Shown piece after piece: positions 60,970 to 64,000 of a stretch of DNA of 64,000 nucleotides (position 1 is the first letter of the stretch; each line of letters begins with the position of its first letter). Under the pieces are notes generated by a model. The model was not told where the DNA came from. It saw nothing but the letters and a program-made list of their open reading frames with translations, and did no database searches. The stretch comes from Rugalucina vietnamica (lineage: Eukaryota; Mollusca; Bivalvia; Lucinida; Lucinidae), in assembly GCA_964017185.1 (NCBI GenBank), contig OZ024870.1, positions 63,776,812 through 63,840,811 of the forward strand, given 5' to 3'. The position numbers were made by a program, and so were the translations under genes.

Positions 60970-62176
60970 ATATATTGCATAAAAAGTACGCAGTTTTCCA
61001 GCAGACGCATTTAGTTATGCCCATAATGGAGTAACAAAGGTAACAAAGGATATGAACTTAAAAACTTACAGACCCATATCTTAAATAGACTATAGTATCT
61101 ACCACAAATGGAATGTAACGTAACATAACGAAACAATAACTTCTCTAAAAAGTCCATGAAAAAATGGGGGCATCTTTTCCAATGTAACGATCAGAACAAA
61201 TGTAACAACGGGAGTTTCAATGATAATACAAGCCTGTGTAGCACTATGTAACACGAGTAACGATGGATTCTGGTGGGTGTATAAATCACTGTAACGAAAC
61301 GTAAAGAAAAAGTAAAAACAAATTTGGGACATCTTTTTCATGTAATGATCAGAACAAATGTAACAAAGGCAGTTTCAATGATAATACAAGCCTGTCTGTG
61401 TAGCACTATGTAACACGAGTAACGATGGGATTCTGGTGGGTGTATAAATCACTGTAACGAAACGTAAAGAAAAAGTAAAAAAAAAAATTTGGGACATCTT
61501 TTCAATGTATCGATCAGAACAAATGTAACAAAGGGAGTTTCAATGATAATACAAGCCTGTCTGTGTCCAGCACTATGTAACACGAGTAACTATGGATTCT
61601 GGTGGGTGTTTATAATATCACTGGAATGAAACGTAACGAAAAAGTCCAAAAAATTTGGGGACATCTTTTCCATGTAACGAATGGAACAAATGTAACAAAG
61701 GGAGTTCTGAAATAGGAGCAACTCCACAAACCATTCCTTACTCTTGTAACATAGTGCTGGACACAAAGCTGCAGGCCTTATCATTAAAACTCCCTTTGTT
61801 ACAATTGTTCAGGACCCAGTTGTTCAAAACTTTGTTATGGTAACTATATATTGATTTCAAAAGCAAATACACTGTTATTTTTTGTTGAAAAAGTGTGAGA
61901 ATCCTTTGCAATGCAAAGTATTCTCACAGTTTTTCTACAAAAAATAACAGTGCATTTGTAATATTGCCATTTGAAATTTTAACGAATTGTTAACTAACGA
62001 CATCATTAATTTTGAACAACTGACCCCAGATTGTTACATGAGAAAAGATGCCCCAAATGTTTTTAAAGAAAAATGTTCTGATGCAATCTTCTTTTAATTT
62101 TTGTTACATTTGTTACTCTGTTACGGGCATAATTAAATGAGTCTGCTGGAAAGTCGGTGTACTTTTCGTGAAGTAT
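60970..62176. mobile_element. TIR element G with ~170-bp tandem core and 8-bp target duplication
   Basis: The ends are ATATATTGCATAAAAAGTAC and, in complement, ATACTTCACGAAAAGTACAC. Both continue with TTTTCCAGCAGACGCATTT-like sequence and a TTATGCCC block (about 60 bp of TIR). CTGATCAG is duplicated at 60962-60969 and 62177-62184 and occurs once in other MITE B cores. The interior has about four tandem units with AGTAACGATGGATTCTGGTG. Eight-base duplications are typical of hAT and Merlin; the superfamily is unproven. Confidence 0.75.
61813..62025. mobile_element. MITE D copy 3, nested in element G
   Basis: It runs from GACCCAGTTGTTCAAAACTT to ...TTTTGAACAACTGACCCC, with the central palindrome ATCCTTTGCAATGCAAAGTAT. 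Confidence 0.75.
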
Positions 62177-62376
62177 CTGATCAGCTGTGCAGTTACTGCA
62201 CAGCTGAGCTGTGTCTTTGTTTTCACATATGCAGATTGTTGGTTTTCTGGTATGGTGGCTCATTTGTTTTTGTTGTTGTGTTCTTATCTCAAGTTCTATA
62301 GATCTTTTGGGTCAAATATCGGTGGGATCCCGCCTTTAAGTCTTATCTGAAAAACAGTTTGTGTCTCACTATGAAA

Positions 62377-63815
62377 ACCAGAGGACCATAGGTCCTGAAA
62401 TCGCTCACCTGAGATTCGGTCTTGCATGATCATGTTGGTCAATGTAAAAAGTAAACTTGACCTCTAATACTCAAATAATTAATGAAAATTTACCTTTTTT
62501 GGGGCCCCAGCAACCAATCAAAATAAGGTATTAGGGCAAAAGTAATATAAAACATAGAGGACTACTACATAAACATTTCTGCAAAATCTCCAATGAGACT
62601 GCAGAACTTTTCCCCATTATAAGTCTATGGAAACTAAAAGTAGCCATAGCAACCAGAGTTCTTATCTGACTGGAACAAAAAACAACTTATTTTTAGAGGC
62701 TAATGCCAGGAACATGTATGCAAAGTATCAGCTTCATAAAGCCAACAGTTTCTGATGAGAAGATTTTTAAAGATTTTTTTCTCGAAAATTTGCCCTTTTT
62801 GGGGCCCCAGCAACCAATCAAAATAAGCGATCAGGATGAAGGTCATCTGAAACGTAGTGCATTACTCAATAAACATTTCTCTAAAAATAAAAAGGAGACT
62901 GCAGAAAAAGCAAATTTTCACTTTTCCCATTTTAAGTCTATGGAAACAGAAAGTTGCCATAGCAACCAGAGTTCTTATCTGACTGGAACAAAAAATAACT
63001 TTTTTTAGAGGCTAATGCCAGGAACATGTATGCAAAGTATCAACTTCATAAAGCAAACAGTTTCTGAGAAGAAGATTTTTAAAGATTTTTTTTCGAAAAT
63101 TTGCCCTTTTTGGGGCCCCAGCAACCAATCAAAATAAGCGATCAGGATGAAGGTCATCTGAAACTTAGTGCATTACTCAATAAACATTTCTCTAAAAATA
63201 AAATTCAAATATCTCCTATGAGACTGCAGAAATAGCAAATTCACTTTTCCCATTATAAGTCTATGGAAACTGAAAGTTGCCATAGCAACCACACTTCTTA
63301 TCTGACTGGAACAAAAAACAACTTTTTTGTAGAGGATAATGTCAGGAACATGTATGCAAAGTATCAGCTTCATAAAGCAAACAGTTTCTGAGGAGAAGAT
63401 TTTTAAAGATTTTTTTCGAAAATTTGTCCTTTTTGGGGCCCCAGCAACCAATCAAAATAAGCGATCAGGATCAAGGTAATCTGAAACGTAAAGCACTACT
63501 TAATAAACATTTCTCTAAAAATAAAACTCAAATATCTCCAATGAGAAAGCAAAAATTTGCAATTTCCACTTTTTTCCATTATAAGTCTATGGGACGTATA
63601 AGTTGCCATGGCAACCAGAGTTCTTAATTCCAATCTGAACAAAAAACAATGTTTTTGGTTCCCCCCTCCTGTGGATGCTTTATGCCAAATATCAAAAGTT
63701 TTGGCCACACAGCTTCAGAGGAGATGTCATTTGAAATTGTGGACGACGACGGACGGACGACGGATACCTACCTATCCTATAAGCTCACCTTTGAGCCTTT
63801 GGCTCAGGTGAGCTA
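62377..63815 (+). mobile_element. Hairpin-ended family 1, copy f
   Basis: The 5' end is ACCAGAGGACCATAGGTCCT, then CGCTCACCTGAG. The interior is a tandem array of about 320-bp modules (GGGGCCCCAGCAACCAATCA near 62500, 62800, 63112 and 63436). The 3' end is GACGACGGACGGACGACGG, then CTCACCTTTGAGCCTTTGG and its closing complement. Confidence 0.8.
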
Positions 63816-63824
63816 AAAACTGCC

Positions 63825-64000
63825 ATATCATTATTCCGAACAGTACTTGACTCATAAAAGACTGACGTCCTATTTATGGGACATACACAAACAGCATAGC
63901 CCCAGAACGAAGTCGATGCCACAGAATAAGGCGTCCCATCTGGGGCTATTCTATTTGCATAGAGAAATTTTATCGGAAAATGGGATAAAAAATTAAAATT
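63825..64000 (+). repeat. Palindrome family E, copy 3 (runs off the window edge)
   Basis: GCATAGCCCCAGAACGAAGTC faces GTCCCATCTGGGGCTATTCT, with outer arms ACAAACAG and TATTTGCAT. It continues beyond the end of the window. Confidence 0.6.

Larger units (their letters stand above)
60728..62261 (+). mobile_element. MITE B copy 15, split by another transposon
   Basis: The left half is 60728-60969 and the right half 62177-62261, flanked by ATTT (60724-60727, 62262-62265). The left half carries an internal tandem duplication of about 92 bp (GTGTAGTCACAGAAG blocks near 60780 and 60873). The insertion of element G divides it at CTGATCAG in the core. Confidence 0.75.

Overview
This is animal genomic DNA, AT-rich and dense with repeats, most likely from a bivalve mollusc. 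The evidence is the gene content (a pair of divergent nicotinic-receptor-like Cys-loop subunit genes and spliced small exons with consensus GT/AG sites) and several repeat families of the kind described in bivalves: hairpin-ended elements carrying tandem-repeat cores and short tetranucleotide runs. The species is not identifiable from the sequence alone. No prokaryotic features, CRISPR arrays, rRNA genes or convincing tRNA genes were seen.

Layout. 1-243: fragment of a LINE reverse transcriptase. 947-13957: two Cys-loop receptor genes arranged head to head. The minus-strand gene has exons at 11273-11519 and 947-1911. The plus-strand gene has exons at 12085-12372 and 13016-13957. They are separated by a promoter-sized gap of about 0.57 kb. 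The 9.4 kb intron of the minus-strand gene holds two long inverted-repeat elements (about 1941-7110 and 7181-10833) and MITEs. 13958-26900: no cellular gene, but a palindromic MITE, a long-TIR element with a 188-bp satellite core (14345-17990), a TIR element (18351-19573) and a nest of hairpin-ended elements (21137-26526). 27137-59367: minus-strand gene of at least ten small exons encoding the C-terminal part of a PTCD3/mS39-like mitochondrial ribosomal PPR protein. Its introns hold almost all remaining repeats. 59.4-64 kb: intron, upstream or intergenic DNA with more MITEs and nested elements; the 5' end of the PTCD3-like gene is not seen.

The repeat landscape is the main interest. (i) Four sequence-unrelated families share one architecture: a 5' tip, often ACTAGA, with a short hairpin; a family-specific motif just inside it; frequently a tandem-repeat core; a tetranucleotide-rich tract; and a 3' terminal hairpin built from the same motif and its complement. 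Three or four insertions can be compared with their own target sequence and show no target-site duplication. This fits Helentron/HINE-type (pearl-like) elements. (ii) A 6.07-kb tyrosine-recombinase retrotransposon (Ngaro/PAT type, 36882-42951) has intact split direct repeats in the order A1-ORFs-B1-A2-B2, and its gag and pol share one frame interrupted by a single TGA. It carries an unusual 80-bp inverted flank. (iii) At least a dozen copies of a palindrome-cored MITE have AT-rich 4-bp target duplications. (iv) A 60-bp array of about 28 units carries a 720-bp higher-order repeat beside a PTCD3-like exon.

The insertions nest several layers deep, which gives a relative chronology. A hairpin-ended element is split by a 12.8-kb segment with 35-bp inverted ends. 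That segment carries a ~113-bp satellite, which in turn hosts the retrotransposon and two other hairpin-ended families.
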